Assembly: GCF_900215605.1 (NCBI RefSeq)
Contig: NZ_OBEL01000001.1
Coordinates: 372,001 to 436,000 of the forward strand
DNA: 64,000 nt
Origin: Cohaesibacter gelatinilyticus
GTDB lineage: Bacteria > Pseudomonadota > Alphaproteobacteria > Rhizobiales > Cohaesibacteraceae
Reading direction: 5' to 3'
Shown here in pieces: positions 53,410 through 62,286 of the stretch. Each line of letters starts with the position of its first letter. Position 1 is the stretch's first letter. A program made the position numbers and the translations under genes. The notes beneath the pieces were generated by a model. It was given only the letters and a program-made list of their open reading frames with translations. It was not told where the DNA came from and searched no databases.

Positions 53410-53595
53410 ATGTCTGCTCAAGCTGCTAACCAAGCGACCAATATCTCGACCCCGGCAAATGAGGATCTGCTGGAGAAGCAATATCATACTATCGGCATTC
53501 AGTCCGTGGCGGCCGCAATGTCATGCGCCTCCAAGAAGAAGGCAGCTAAGAAGAAGGCAGATTATCTGACCCTCTCTGAAGAGATTATGACCGAT
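53410..53595 (+). CDS. 62-residue lysine-rich small protein
   Basis: A 61-62 residue soluble protein (MSAQAANQATNISTPANEDL, then LEKQYHTIGIQSVAAAMSCA and a basic SKKKAAKKKADYL block). The composition and a single Cys are not like any family I know. The frame begins with ATG at 53401 or 53410 (53410 preferred). It is isolated by a long AT-rich leader and a very strong terminator, which suggests a dedicated, possibly high-level transcript. It could be a DNA-binding or stress-related small protein; function unknown. Confidence 0.62.
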
Positions 53596-53636
53596 TAGTC
53601 CGCGTTGCCGGATAAGGTGTTGCGACAATCAGACTG

Positions 53637-53676
53637 AAAAGGCCCTTTCATTATAGTGAAAGGGCCTTTTCAGTTT
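53637..53676 (+). terminator. strong terminator after the small protein
   Basis: AAAAGGCCCTTTCA and TGAAAGGGCCTTTT form a perfect 14-bp stem with a TTATAG loop; the arm ends in TTTT followed by CAGTTT. Confidence 0.94.
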
Positions 53677-53691
53677 ATGGCTATGCCGTGG

Positions 53692-53740
53692 TAGAGCATA
53701 TTTCCGAATGCGGATGCACTTTTCTGACAAGAATATGCTT
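53692..53740. repeat. dispersed palindromic repeat, copy 3 (inverted)
   Basis: AGAGCATATTTCCGAATGCG at the left and TTTTCTGACAAGAATATGCTT at the right. Read on the complement it matches the copy at 4831 (AAGCAT...CAGAAAAGTG...GCGG...ATATGCTCTA), so this copy is inverted relative to the other two. It lies in the gap between the small protein's terminator and the exporter gene. Confidence 0.65.
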
Positions 53741-53801
53741 GGAAGCTATGGTTTGGACATTTTGATTAATCGGGCATTCATTCAAAACACCCTAGGTGGG
53801 T

Positions 53802-54431
53802 TTAAGCCCTGACATTGGTGAGGATCAATGAGAGAGCCAGAAGCCACATGATAGAGCCGATCAGAATATCAAGAAGTCGCCAGGCAATTGGTTTTTCAAA
53901 CAAAGGTGTCAGAACTCTTGCACCATAGCCCAGAGAGAAGAACCAGACAAAGCTGGCCGTTATCGCTCCGATGGCAAAGGCACCTTGCGCCGCACCTCGC
54001 CATTGAGCGGACAATCCGCCGACCAGTAATACAGTATCCAGATAAACATGCGGATTGAGATAGGTGAAAGCCAGAACAGTCAATATGGCCTTTCGAAGGC
54101 TAATGTTCCCACCGTGTCGAGCATCCATGTGTTCTTGCTTGAAGGCACGCATGAAGGCCTGCAGGCCATAGACAAACAAGAAGGCAAAGCCACCCCAAGT
54201 AATGAGTTGTAAGACCAGATCATAACGTTTGACGAGGGCACCCATGCCTGCAACACCAGCCAGGATCAATAAGGCATCTGACAACGCACATAAAAAGACA
54301 ATGGGAAAAACATGTTGGCGCTGCAATCCGAGGCGTAGGACGAAGGCATTTTGAGCACCAATGGCAATGATCAAAGAGCCACCTAGCAAAAAACCGGTGA
54401 CAGCGGGTTCAAGATAGTGCGCAAATGTCAT
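53802..54431 (-). CDS. argO: LysE/ArgO-family basic amino acid exporter
   Basis: The 209-residue inner-membrane protein has six hydrophobic segments and LysE-family motifs: PAVTGFLLGGSLIIAIGAQN, AFVLRLGLQRQHVFPIVFLC, ALSDALLILAGVAGMGALV, LAFTYLNPHVYLDTVLLVGG and a conserved AxxxxxFxWFFxLGYGARVL segment. The GAQNAFVLRQGL and TxLNPHxYLD motifs are those of ArgO/YggA and LysE, which export arginine, canavanine or lysine. ATG 54431 has no ribosome binding site; the strong AAGGAGG upstream is positioned for an out-of-frame 19-codon leader that overlaps this start, so translation may be coupled (see that entry). Confidence 0.9.
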   Translation of the reverse strand: MTFAHYLEPAVTGFLLGGSLIIAIGAQNAFVLRLGLQRQHVFPIVFLCALSDALLILAGVAGMGALVKRYDLVLQLITWGGFAFLFVYGLQAFMRAFKQEHMDARHGGNISLRKAILTVLAFTYLNPHVYLDTVLLVGGLSAQWRGAAQGAFAIGAITASFVWFFSLGYGARVLTPLFEKPIAWRLLDILIGSIMWLLALSLILTNVRA

Positions 54432-54468
54432 AAAGGTAGGACCAAGGAACAAGGAGGATATCAGACAT
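54409..54468 (-). CDS. putative 19-residue leader peptide overlapping the exporter start
   Basis: On the complement, ATG 54468 has a perfect AAGGAGG nine nt upstream and opens a 19-codon frame (MSDILLVPWSYLYDICALS) ending at a TGA 20 nt past the exporter's own ATG. The exporter gene has no ribosome binding site of its own, so initiation on the leader followed by reinitiation would explain its translation. The leader's first codons form one arm of the 17-bp hairpin at 54448-54487. Whether the peptide is made is untested; it lacks Arg and Lys codons. Confidence 0.42.
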   Translation of the reverse strand: MSDILLVPWSYLYDICALS

Positions 54469-54487
54469 GCCTGATATCCTCCTTGTT
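54448..54487 (-). promoter_or_regulatory. 17-bp perfect hairpin hiding a Shine-Dalgarno sequence
   Basis: Positions 54448-54464 and 54471-54487 are exact inverted repeats of 17 bp with an ACATGC loop. On the complement, the arm at 54487-54471 contains AAGGAGG and the other arm CCTCCTT, so the hairpin sequesters the only good ribosome binding site before the LysE/ArgO-type gene. The start codon of the leader frame lies in the loop. No U tract follows in either direction, which argues against a terminator. Confidence 0.65.
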
Positions 54488-54564
54488 AAGCCTAATGATC
54501 AAAAACCGCAACCTTGGAACATGGCTGGAAGATTTGAGCGTTGATCTTCTTTGATTTGAAGATT

Positions 54565-55185
54565 TCATTTATTCCATGCAGAGCGGAGCAGGCCAAAACC
54601 TGCAACGGCAAACAGGCCTGCGACAATTCCATCAATCCATTTGCGAAACGTTGAATAGCCAGCCATGACACCGGGAAGAGAAAAGGCAAGTGAGTAGGTG
54701 GTGTAGATTATGAAACCCAGAGCAACACATAAGATGGTCATCAAGGCGATCTGTCCTGCATGGCTGTAATCGTTGGTTCCAATGGATAATGTTGCCATCC
54801 ATGCGACAACAGCTTTGGGGTTGGAGAGATTGAGAAAAAGACCTCTTTTGAGCCAGCGATCACTCGAAATCTGAGAAGATAGGATAGCAGTCTGTTGACA
54901 AGCCGAGTTTGCTGACCGGGCTGCGAGCCATAATAGATAAGCCCCGCCGACAATTTTCAGAATGACCAGGGCATGGTTGGATGCCTGAAGGATTGCACCA
55001 ATGCCGCTGGCAGCAATCAATCCCCAAAATGCCAAGCCAAATGACAATCCAAGCCCGAAATGCAGTCCGCTCTTTCGCCCGGATGCCATGGAGACATTCG
55101 CCAATGCAATCGTGGCCGGCCCGGGAGAGGCCGTCACCACGAGAAAAGCCAGTGCGACAGCACCCATATCTACAAAATCCACCAT
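54565..55185 (-). CDS. LysE/RhtB-family amino acid exporter
   Basis: The 206-residue protein is a member of the RhtB/LysE superfamily, inner-membrane exporters with six helices. It shows AFLVVTASPGPATIALANVS (the conserved PGP in helix 1), SGLHFGLGLSFGLAFWGLIA, GGAYLLWLAARS and LFLNLSNPKAVVAWMATLSI (the NPK(A/V) motif), followed by FSLPGVMAGYSTFRKWIDGI. Members export homoserine, threonine, leucine or related metabolites; the substrate here is unknown. ATG 55185 has GGGAGGATG eight nt upstream. It lies 78 bp upstream of the ArgO-type gene's leader on the same strand. Confidence 0.9.
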   Translation of the reverse strand: MVDFVDMGAVALAFLVVTASPGPATIALANVSMASGRKSGLHFGLGLSFGLAFWGLIAASGIGAILQASNHALVILKIVGGAYLLWLAARSANSACQQTAILSSQISSDRWLKRGLFLNLSNPKAVVAWMATLSIGTNDYSHAGQIALMTILCVALGFIIYTTYSLAFSLPGVMAGYSTFRKWIDGIVAGLFAVAGFGLLRSAWNK

Positions 55186-55283
55186 GGTTGCATCCTCCCA
55201 CATCCTGCCAGAACACGATATTTTCATGTACCACAGAAGGCCTGTCAATCAATGGTCTGCTAGAACACCATCAGTGGAAGCGA

Positions 55284-56414
55284 TCAATCGAACAGATCAC
55301 CATTCGGGTTGGTCAGAGAGTAAAGATGACCGTCGGACAAACCCAATAGTATTTGTTGTTTGCCAGTTGGTTGTCTAATGAGTGCGAAATCCGTCGTTGG
55401 ACGTGAGGGAAGAGACACTCTCCCTAAGATATTCAGGGTTTTGCCGTCCAATACCAGTAGAGCGGACTGTTTGGCGTCAGGGATGATGATGCGGCTGGCA
55501 TTGTTTTTGACCACGACACTTGAGAGGCCAAGAGCGCGACTGCCAATAGAGTGATTGGAAAAGCCGTTGGCCTTGTTGCTCTGAGTCAGCTTTTTGCCGT
55601 CGAAACGCCAAATTTGTAACTGTCCTCCGATATGTGGTGTACGAACAAGTCCGATTTCGGGTCGGCCATTGCCAGACAAATCTGCCAATACAGATGGATT
55701 CAGCCAACGATTTGCCCTACCGATGGCTGGCGTCTCTGCCAGCAAGCGTAGCTCATTGTCACGGATGCCCAGAATTGCAATAGCGGCACCTGCACCAAGG
55801 TAGGAGCGTACAAGAACAAGTTCATTCCGACCATCGCCATCCAGATCGGTAAGACGCGGAACAAGATCTTCAAAAACGGAATCTTTGGGCAATTTGAAAT
55901 GACGATATTGTCCGTTCTTGAGCTGAACGGCCACTCCTTCCGCTTCAATGGCATCTCCCAGCACACCGTGCTGATAGCGGCTGGTCGGTCCTGTCAGCCA
56001 GGCCACGCGGATATCTCCGTCTCTTGCGGTGGCGACCTGTCCATCCCTCAGTGCTTTGCCTTGCGATGCCGGCAAAGAAGGTGATGCTTGGGGTGGTGCT
56101 TTGATCAGGCATAGGTCATTGCTGCCATCATCGCAGCCAATTGCACGATGCCAATTTGTCCCTTGGCGCACATAGACACTCTGCCCTTTTCCGTCATTCG
56201 ATTGCACCAGCAATTCTTTAACTGGTTGCTGGGTGTGCAGCTTTTGTAATGAGAGGCCTTTGCTATTCATCGCAATTGCCGGAGACATCAGAAATGGTAG
56301 GCACAATACGGAAAGATAGAGCTGACGAAAGTGCTTCAGGCTCGGTTTGGGACGTGAGAAAGCTGATTGAGGCGAATGTTGCTGGTCAGGATTTTCAGCA
56401 AAGGGCGATGCCAT
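55284..56414 (-). CDS. secreted protein with FG-GAP/VCBS-like repeats
   Basis: The 376-residue exported protein has a hydrophobic segment near residue 30 (QLYLSVLCLPFLMSPAIAMN) and a repeat-built beta domain. FG-GAP/VCBS-type signatures are visible in LTDLDGDGRNELVLVRSYLG, VLADLSGNGRPEIGLVRTPH and ILGRVSLPSRPTTDFALIRQ, where the first has a calcium-binding DxDxDGxxEL/VLV pattern. Such beta-propeller domains are found in extracellular proteins. No enzyme or partner is apparent. The longer start at 56438 is possible. Confidence 0.72.
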   Translation of the reverse strand: MASPFAENPDQQHSPQSAFSRPKPSLKHFRQLYLSVLCLPFLMSPAIAMNSKGLSLQKLHTQQPVKELLVQSNDGKGQSVYVRQGTNWHRAIGCDDGSNDLCLIKAPPQASPSLPASQGKALRDGQVATARDGDIRVAWLTGPTSRYQHGVLGDAIEAEGVAVQLKNGQYRHFKLPKDSVFEDLVPRLTDLDGDGRNELVLVRSYLGAGAAIAILGIRDNELRLLAETPAIGRANRWLNPSVLADLSGNGRPEIGLVRTPHIGGQLQIWRFDGKKLTQSNKANGFSNHSIGSRALGLSSVVVKNNASRIIIPDAKQSALLVLDGKTLNILGRVSLPSRPTTDFALIRQPTGKQQILLGLSDGHLYSLTNPNGDLFD

Positions 56415-56573
56415 GAAAGAGCTCCGGCTAGTGCACATACCAAATTTGACTGAAATCTATTCAGGTCTGGACATGCGTCGGGTTAGAAGACATTGCTGCC
56501 TTCTAACATTCGCAAATTCATCTGCCGAATCACCGTCTCTCACATCTTTGTGATCTGGGAAAGGGGGATGGTT

Positions 56574-57170
56574 TTATGGATATAGCTGCTCTTTTTCCCA
56601 GCCATCACCAGCCTGGGTGAAGACAATCCGGTCATGAAGGCGGAACGGGCGGTCATGCCAAAATTCGATCTGCTCCGGGCGAACGATGAAGCCGGACCAA
56701 TAGTTCGGTCTCGGTACGGTACCAAGACCAAATTTGGCCGTATACTCAGCCACTGATTTCTCCAGAGCGAAGCGACTTTCCAATGGACGGGACTGCTTGG
56801 AAGCCCAGGCACCAATGCGGCTACCACGTGCCCGAGATTGGTAATATTCATCTGCTTCCGTGTCGGAGACGATGTCCACCTGACCGCGAATACGGATTTG
56901 TCGACGCAGGCTTTTCCAATGAAATAGCAGCCCGGCTTTGCGGCTGGCAAGCAGCTCCTTACCTTTGGCACTTTTAAAGTTGGTATAAAAAACAAAGCCT
57001 TCCGGGCTGAAATCTTTCAAAAGAACCATGCGGATATTCGGCATGCCGCTTTCATCAACGCTGGCAACCGCCATGGCATTTGGATCGTTCGGCTCGCTTG
57101 CTTCTGCATCTTTCAACCAAGTGGCAAACAGATCAAATGGTTCATTCGCTTCGATAAAGTTACCAGTCAT
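56574..57170 (-). CDS. pdxH: pyridoxamine 5'-phosphate oxidase
   Basis: The 198-residue FMN enzyme oxidises pyridoxine or pyridoxamine 5'-phosphate to pyridoxal 5'-phosphate. Motifs in order: [78 protein letters not shown], and the C-terminal [20 protein letters not shown] followed by [11 protein letters not shown]. All positions for FMN and PLP contact look normal. The ATG has AGGAAAG nearby. It is monocistronic, with a hypothetical lipoprotein gene divergent to it. Confidence 0.96.
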   Translation of the reverse strand: MTGNFIEANEPFDLFATWLKDAEASEPNDPNAMAVASVDESGMPNIRMVLLKDFSPEGFVFYTNFKSAKGKELLASRKAGLLFHWKSLRRQIRIRGQVDIVSDTEADEYYQSRARGSRIGAWASKQSRPLESRFALEKSVAEYTAKFGLGTVPRPNYWSGFIVRPEQIEFWHDRPFRLHDRIVFTQAGDGWEKEQLYP

Positions 57171-57262
57171 TAACTTTCCTGACAGATGATGGAGAATAGG
57201 GTGCGTAACAAATGCCAGCGAGATGACGGCATAGTATTGATTGTAATGGAAAGGACAGGAAT

Positions 57263-57730
57263 GTGAACTGCATTAGCTTTTCTATCTCCAACTTTCCGGC
57301 TGTTAGGGCTGCAAAATTGGCTGCTGTGATTGGGTCTTGTTTTTACCTGTCAGCATGCGCATCCATTGGGTTTGGTGGACCCGAAACCGAAATTGACACC
57401 GCGCCCACATCATCAGTCGGCACAAATCCAGCCATTCTTGCAGGGATCGATCCATCTGATTGGCAGATCCTGATGCAAACGGTTGGAGCTGTAGAACAGC
57501 GTGAGCTGAAATCAGAGCGTTCAGTGATTGCGTGGGTTAATCCCAAGACAGGATCCAAAGGGGAAATTACTGATATTTCTGCTCATCAATCCATTATGGA
57601 TCAGGAATGTCGCTCCTTTAAAAGTTCCATGCATCGTATCACCGGTGTAGAGAATGTTGCCGGGGAAATCTGCCGAAATCCAACAGGAGACTGGAAAATG
57701 ACCGGTTTCTCCTCTGGAACGGCTGCCTGA
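57263..57730 (+). CDS. lipoprotein, RT0821/Lpp0805-like surface-protein family
   Basis: The 155-residue protein has a signal sequence with a lipobox-like LSACAS (residue Cys31 or so), an Ala/Gly-rich linker, and a C-terminal domain with [20 protein letters not shown] and [20 protein letters not shown], followed by DWKMTGF. The pattern of (W)xNPxTGxxGxI and late CRxPTGDWK matches alphaproteobacterial RT0821/Lpp0805 surface or 17-kDa-antigen-like proteins. The start is GTG with AGGACAGGA in front. It probably is an outer-membrane lipoprotein of unknown function. Confidence 0.7.
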   Translation: MNCISFSISNFPAVRAAKLAAVIGSCFYLSACASIGFGGPETEIDTAPTSSVGTNPAILAGIDPSDWQILMQTVGAVEQRELKSERSVIAWVNPKTGSKGEITDISAHQSIMDQECRSFKSSMHRITGVENVAGEICRNPTGDWKMTGFSSGTAA

Positions 57731-57755
57731 CATCAATTGATTTCGTCTTGATTGA

Positions 57756-58985
57756 TCAGCGGGCGTGTTGCGCCTGCAAACGTTCCACGGGCTCCTCTTT
57801 GATGGGCCAATGTACCAGTGCAGCAAAAATACCAAGAGCGATGGATAACCACCAGATGATGTCATAGCTCCCGGTTTGATCATAGAGAATTCCACCCAAC
57901 CAAACGCCCAAAAAGGCACCAATCTGGTGGGACAGGAAAACAAAGCCAAACAGAGTTGCAACATATCGGGTACCAAACATCTTGGTGATCAGGCCTTGGG
58001 TTGGTGGTACTGTGGAAAGCCATAACAATCCCATCGCAGCCGAAAAAACCAGAATGGAAGCAACGGAAATAGGCACCATCAGGAAGATGGCAATAATCAC
58101 GGCCCGTGCAAGATAGATGAAGCTGAGCATGGTACGAAGGGCCATCTTGTTGCCCATGATTCCGGCAACAAAAGAACCTGCCATATTGAATAGGCCAATC
58201 AGCGCAATGGCCCAGCCACCCCATTTGGCGTCAATTCCCATGTCGCTAATAAAGGGCGGCAAATGTGTGGTGATGAATGCGACATGCCAGCCACACACAA
58301 AGAAACCAAAGACCAGCAGGATATATGATCGGTGGGTGAAAGCTTCTGTCATGGCTTCAATCAAACTCTGGTCTTTCGCCCCATCGGCACTCGTAACTGA
58401 TTCCGGTTTACCCCTGAAAATCGGGGCAAGCAACGGAACAATCAAAACACTTGCTGCCAATATGATAAGTGCGGTGCGCCAGCCATAGTCGGCGATCAGA
58501 TATTGAGAGATTGGGGAATAGAGGAATTGTCCAAGCGAGCCAGCAGCTGTGCCCAATCCAAATGCAACAGACCGTAAAGATGGTGGTAGCAGACGAGTAA
58601 AGGCTGCAAGAATGAGGAAAAAGGCACAACCGGCGATGCCTACACCCATCAACAATCCGGCGCTGAGCGTAAACACAGTTGGATCTGTGACAGTGGACAT
58701 CCAATAGAGCGCCACGAAGTAAATCAATGCACCACTGACAAGAACACGCGCGGTGCCAAAGCGATCGGCAATCATGCCTGCAAAGGGTTGAGCAATCCCC
58801 CAAACCAGATTTTGAAGAGCAATGGCCAGCGAAAAGATCTCGCGATTCCAGCCATTCTCAACCGTGATCGGCGTAAGGAAGAAGCCCATGGTTGCGCGGG
58901 GGCCGAATGGGATGGTTGCAAGCACGCAGCCAAAGAAAATGATCAAGCCATAAGGAAGACGGCTTTTGGGGGAGAATGCGCTCAT
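57756..58985 (-). CDS. MFS transporter
   Basis: The 409-residue protein has about 12 hydrophobic segments with a central polar loop (GKPESVTSADGAKDQSLIEA). The N-terminal half has GMIADRFGTARVLVSGALIY, the classic MFS GxxxDRxGxR motif between helices 2 and 3. It resembles the oxalate:formate antiporter/monocarboxylate porter branch, which carries small organic acids, but the substrate cannot be fixed. The frame is open to 59066; ATG 58985 is chosen because the protein starts just before the first helix (LPYGLIIFFGCVLATIPFGP). It is a single gene. Confidence 0.88.
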   Translation of the reverse strand: MSAFSPKSRLPYGLIIFFGCVLATIPFGPRATMGFFLTPITVENGWNREIFSLAIALQNLVWGIAQPFAGMIADRFGTARVLVSGALIYFVALYWMSTVTDPTVFTLSAGLLMGVGIAGCAFFLILAAFTRLLPPSLRSVAFGLGTAAGSLGQFLYSPISQYLIADYGWRTALIILAASVLIVPLLAPIFRGKPESVTSADGAKDQSLIEAMTEAFTHRSYILLVFGFFVCGWHVAFITTHLPPFISDMGIDAKWGGWAIALIGLFNMAGSFVAGIMGNKMALRTMLSFIYLARAVIIAIFLMVPISVASILVFSAAMGLLWLSTVPPTQGLITKMFGTRYVATLFGFVFLSHQIGAFLGVWLGGILYDQTGSYDIIWWLSIALGIFAALVHWPIKEEPVERLQAQHAR

Positions 58986-59310
58986 GATTCCGGTCTCACC
59001 GCAGTTGCTGCGTAAAATTACATGGAAGGGAAGGATGAGATCATAAGGGATATGATAAACGAGCAAAAGTGATTAATTGTTATGAATACATAAATAGTTT
59101 CGATGATTCAGCTCGATTAGGCATTCCGGTACAGTTTGAAAGTTATCGCAATATGTCACCAAACTGACATCTGAGATTGGTAAAATTGTTCCAGTTAGGT
59201 TGGCAACCAATCTGGCATGTCTGAAAATCGGGATCATCAGACAACAAACTCGTTTTTCATCACCAGTTTATATTTTGCTTTTTTATCATATCAAGAGCTT
59301 GAATTATTGC
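58986..59310. other. non-coding gap upstream of the MFS gene
   Basis: AT-rich, no credible gene. It probably holds the MFS promoter. I found no operator-like palindrome. Confidence 0.45.
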
Positions 59311-59340
59311 TAAAGAAAAGCAGCCAAATGGCTGCTTTTT
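59311..59340 (-). terminator. terminator of the DUF805 gene
   Basis: AAAAGCAGCC and GGCTGCTTTT form a perfect 10-bp stem with an AAAT (ATTT) loop; on the complement it is followed by CTTTAG with TTTT inside the stem end, 77 bp after the DUF805 gene's stop. Confidence 0.78.
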
Positions 59341-59416
59341 GAAACAGATCTTGTCTTGATTCTATCTTCTCACACCATGTTTACGGGCAGTTGGTAATTC
59401 GAATAAAAAGACTCCC

Positions 59417-59782
59417 TTATTGCCCGCTAGAGACCAATAAAAATGCCATGGACATGAATGGGATAACAGCACCAATGCCTGCCCAGCTTGGTTTGTCCCG
59501 GTCAAAAATTCGCCGAATGGCAAAGCTGATCATGGGTAGTGTGAAGAGTAATAGATAGAGGCGGGTGAACGGCGTTTGCGCATCGAACATGGAAACGAGC
59601 ACGCTCGGCAATGGTGACATTTCTGCCGGACGCTGCACATAGCTGACGTCAGCACCAAAAGCGGCAAAGAAGAGCAAGGTGAAAACAAGAAAAAATAGCC
59701 AGAAATTTTTGCGGCTGGCCTTTGCTTTCCAATCGAAGCTATGAGCAAAGCCATCTTTCAGCACAAGAAACAGTTTCTTCAT
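59417..59782 (-). CDS. DUF805 membrane protein
   Basis: The 121-residue protein has the DUF805 pattern: an N-terminal amphipathic part with FDWKAKASRKNFWLFFLVFT (the RxxFW motif), a first helix, a periplasmic loop with YVQRPAEMSPLP, and further helices (LYLLLFTLPMISFAIRRIFD, RDKPSWAGIGAVIPFMSMAF), with the RR(F/L)HDxxxSxW motif altered to RRIFDRDKPSWAG. DUF805 proteins (YhaH, YhaI) are small inner-membrane proteins of unknown function. The ATG has GTGAGG nearby. It is a single gene with a terminator. Confidence 0.88.
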   Translation of the reverse strand: MKKLFLVLKDGFAHSFDWKAKASRKNFWLFFLVFTLLFFAAFGADVSYVQRPAEMSPLPSVLVSMFDAQTPFTRLYLLLFTLPMISFAIRRIFDRDKPSWAGIGAVIPFMSMAFLLVSSGQ

Positions 59783-60330
59783 CGTCGCCTCACCGTATCG
59801 ATCCTGAGCGAAATTGCGGGATCAAAGGGATAGGACAACCTTAGGCAAAAGGCTTATGGTTAATCAATTCTAAACAACATCCAGACATTATCTTTCTCAA
59901 ACTAGGGTTAATAACCACAATCTGTCTCGTTCTGAAACAGTTCGCTTGAGAAGAGCAGTTGTATTCGAAAATACGCAAAGAGTGTGGTGTACAGCTTGGC
60001 AAAAATCACGAATGTTGAATTGACTTGATCTATGTCCCGCCGTTGGATGGGGAAAAGACGTATTGTGAAAGTTCCGGTTATGTGAGCCGTGAACCGCTCA
60101 CGGGACTTGAACCAAGAAGCTATGAACTTGCCTCTACACAGATCTGACAAGATGAATGTGATGTCGTTTCAAGAGTTCACGTTTTTTGGGGCATCGGAAC
60201 TGACTTCGTGACGACAAAGAGCAGACTTGTATATAATGACGAGGCCAAGATCCATGGCAGATGTGAGATCATTCGCGTCAGGACGGAAAAAGCGCGAAGG
60301 TGAAACTGCCGGGAGAGGAGAGGAATACGC
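59783..60330. other. non-coding gap upstream of the deacetylase gene
   Basis: About 550 bp. Complementary frames of 60-80 codons have no ribosome binding sites or known motifs. It contains GTGAGC...GCTCAC near 60082 as a small inverted repeat. Nothing else is recognised. Confidence 0.45.
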
Positions 60331-61272
60331 GTGTCGACTGTTTATATTTCCCATCAATCCTTTTTAAAGCATCAAACGCCAGAAGGGCATCCAGAGCGAC
60401 CCGACAGAATGCGAGCGGTCAATGTGGCACTTGAACATGAGAAATTCCTGTTCATGCCACGAGAAGAAGCGCAGATGGGCCGACGCGAGGATATCTTGCG
60501 CTGTCATCCGGAAAATATGGTGGATATGCTGGAGGCGGTGACCCCTGAGAATGAGGGTGAACTGGTATCTATTGATGGTGATACCACGCTTTCACCAGGC
60601 ACATTCAATGCAGCCATGTATGCCATCGGTGCGTCCACTCAAGCAGTGGACGAAGTCATGACCGGTCAGGTCAATAACGCATTCTGCGGTATCCGTCCTC
60701 CGGGGCATCATGCGGAAACTGATCGTGCCATGGGTTTTTGCTTCTTCAATAATGCCGCCGTCGCTGCTCGCTATGCCCAATCCAAATATGATGCAGAGCG
60801 CATCGCGGTGATCGATTGGGACTTGCATCATGGCAATGGCACGCAGGATATTTTCTGGGATGATCCCAGCCTGATGTATTGTTCGACCCATCAAATGCCC
60901 CTTTATCCGGGCACGGGTGCCTGGAATGAAACCGGCAAGGATGACGAGGGGAATATCGTCAATGCACCTCTTCGTGCTGGCGATGGCTCCGATCATATCC
61001 GCGAAGCGTTCGAGACACGCATCCTGCCAAGTCTTTATAATTTCAATCCTGATCTTGTTATTATCTCGGCTGGTTTTGACGCGCATCTGAGAGACCCCTT
61101 GGGAGATCTCATTTGCACCGAAGCTGACTTTTCGTGGATGACCGGCAAGCTCATGGATGTAGCAGACAAATGCTGCGACAACCGCATCGTCTCCCTTCTG
61201 GAAGGGGGATATGACTTGCAAGCACTGGCTCGCTCTGTTGCGGTGCATGTAGACCGCTTGATGCATGGGTGA
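60331..61272 (+). CDS. histone deacetylase-family (acetylpolyamine-type) hydrolase
   Basis: The 313-residue zinc hydrolase has the class II HDAC/acetylpolyamine amidohydrolase motifs: HPERPDRMRAVNVAL, GIRPPGHHAETDRAMGFCFF (tandem His of the charge relay), VIDWDLHHGNGTQDIFW (Asp and His zinc ligands) and LVIISAGFDAHLRDPLG (second Asp ligand), then the SLLEGGYDLQALARSVA ending. Bacterial members remove acetyl groups from polyamines or small amides or possibly acetyl-lysines. The start is GTG at 60331 with GAGAGGAA seven nt upstream, giving the usual STVYISH start. It precedes the SDR gene by 106 bp on the same strand. Confidence 0.93.
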   Translation: MSTVYISHQSFLKHQTPEGHPERPDRMRAVNVALEHEKFLFMPREEAQMGRREDILRCHPENMVDMLEAVTPENEGELVSIDGDTTLSPGTFNAAMYAIGASTQAVDEVMTGQVNNAFCGIRPPGHHAETDRAMGFCFFNNAAVAARYAQSKYDAERIAVIDWDLHHGNGTQDIFWDDPSLMYCSTHQMPLYPGTGAWNETGKDDEGNIVNAPLRAGDGSDHIREAFETRILPSLYNFNPDLVIISAGFDAHLRDPLGDLICTEADFSWMTGKLMDVADKCCDNRIVSLLEGGYDLQALARSVAVHVDRLMHG

Positions 61273-61378
61273 GTGAAAAGCGGCTAGATCGACCTGATTT
61301 GTGGGCTGTGCAAGAAACGGGTCGCAGTAAACATTTCTGATTGTTTTAGTTCCCTGACGCAATAGAGGAGAAAGCGTT

Positions 61379-62134
61379 ATGGAACTCAAAGACAAGACGA
61401 TTATCATTACCGGAGCATCAAGCGGTATTGGGGCATCTGCTGCAAGTCTGTTTGCGGCAGAAGGCGCTAATGTTGTGCTGGGAGCACGACGTGAAGAGTT
61501 GCTGAAGGCTCAGGTGCAAGCCATTCAGTCCAAGGGCGGATCAGCCTGCTATCTGAGTGGAGATGTATGCGATGCTGATTATGCGCAAGCACTCGTTGAC
61601 TTGGCGATTTCCCAATATGGTGGTCTGGATGGAGCATTGAACAATGCTGGCATGATGGGTGATATGTGTCCGCTGCCAGACATGCCACTCGAGAACTGGA
61701 ACGCAGTTCTTACGACCAATCTGACGAGTGCTTTTCATGCAGCCAAGGCACAAATTCCCGTTCTTGGTAAGCAAGGCGGCGGCTCAATCGTGTTCACGTC
61801 ATCCTTTGTCGGGTTTAGCAATGGTGGCATGACGGGCATGGGAGCATATGCTGCCTCGAAGGCTGGCATGATTGGTTTGGTAAAATCATTAGCTGCCGAT
61901 CATGCAAGTGAGCAGATCAGGATCAACGCACTTTTGCCAGGTGGTACGAAAACTCCCATGGCAGGCGATGATCCAGCCGGACATGAATTTATTGCCGGAT
62001 TGCATCCGATGAAACGCATGGCTTCGCCTCAGGAAATTGCTCAAGCGGCGCTCTTCCTGTTGTCGGATAGAAGCTCATTTGTAACAGGATGTCCTTTGAT
62101 TGCTGATGGAGGTGTGTCGGTACGTCTCGCTTAA
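61379..62134 (+). CDS. short-chain dehydrogenase/reductase
   Basis: The 251-residue NAD(P)-dependent SDR has the Rossmann motif TIIITGASSGIGASAASLFA, the NNAG in GALNNAGMMGDMCPLPDMPL, the catalytic Ser in GGSIVFTSSFVGFSNGG and YxxxK in YAASKAGMIGLVK, and the C-terminal SSFVTGCPLIADGGVSVRLA. The acidic or basic residue after the second strand (VVLGARREELLK) suggests NADPH preference. The substrate is unknown, as for most SDRs. GAGGAGAA lies about 9 nt before the ATG. It follows the deacetylase-family gene. Confidence 0.93.
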   Translation: MELKDKTIIITGASSGIGASAASLFAAEGANVVLGARREELLKAQVQAIQSKGGSACYLSGDVCDADYAQALVDLAISQYGGLDGALNNAGMMGDMCPLPDMPLENWNAVLTTNLTSAFHAAKAQIPVLGKQGGGSIVFTSSFVGFSNGGMTGMGAYAASKAGMIGLVKSLAADHASEQIRINALLPGGTKTPMAGDDPAGHEFIAGLHPMKRMASPQEIAQAALFLLSDRSSFVTGCPLIADGGVSVRLA

Positions 62135-62286
62135 GCATGAAGAGATCCAAATGGTGACAGAGCAAACATATCCTTGTTTGACGGATGTGTTTGCCTTTAT
62201 GTAAACAGGTAGGAAGATTCACTGCTTCCTAAAATTTCGAGAGATAGCGTCCGGCTTTCCAGCTAGCGCAGACAAACAGGTGTATC

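Noticed and set aside
59908-60357. Two minus-strand frames of 62-80 codons before the deacetylase-family gene
   Set aside because: No ribosome binding sites, no motifs; one overlaps the start of a well supported gene.
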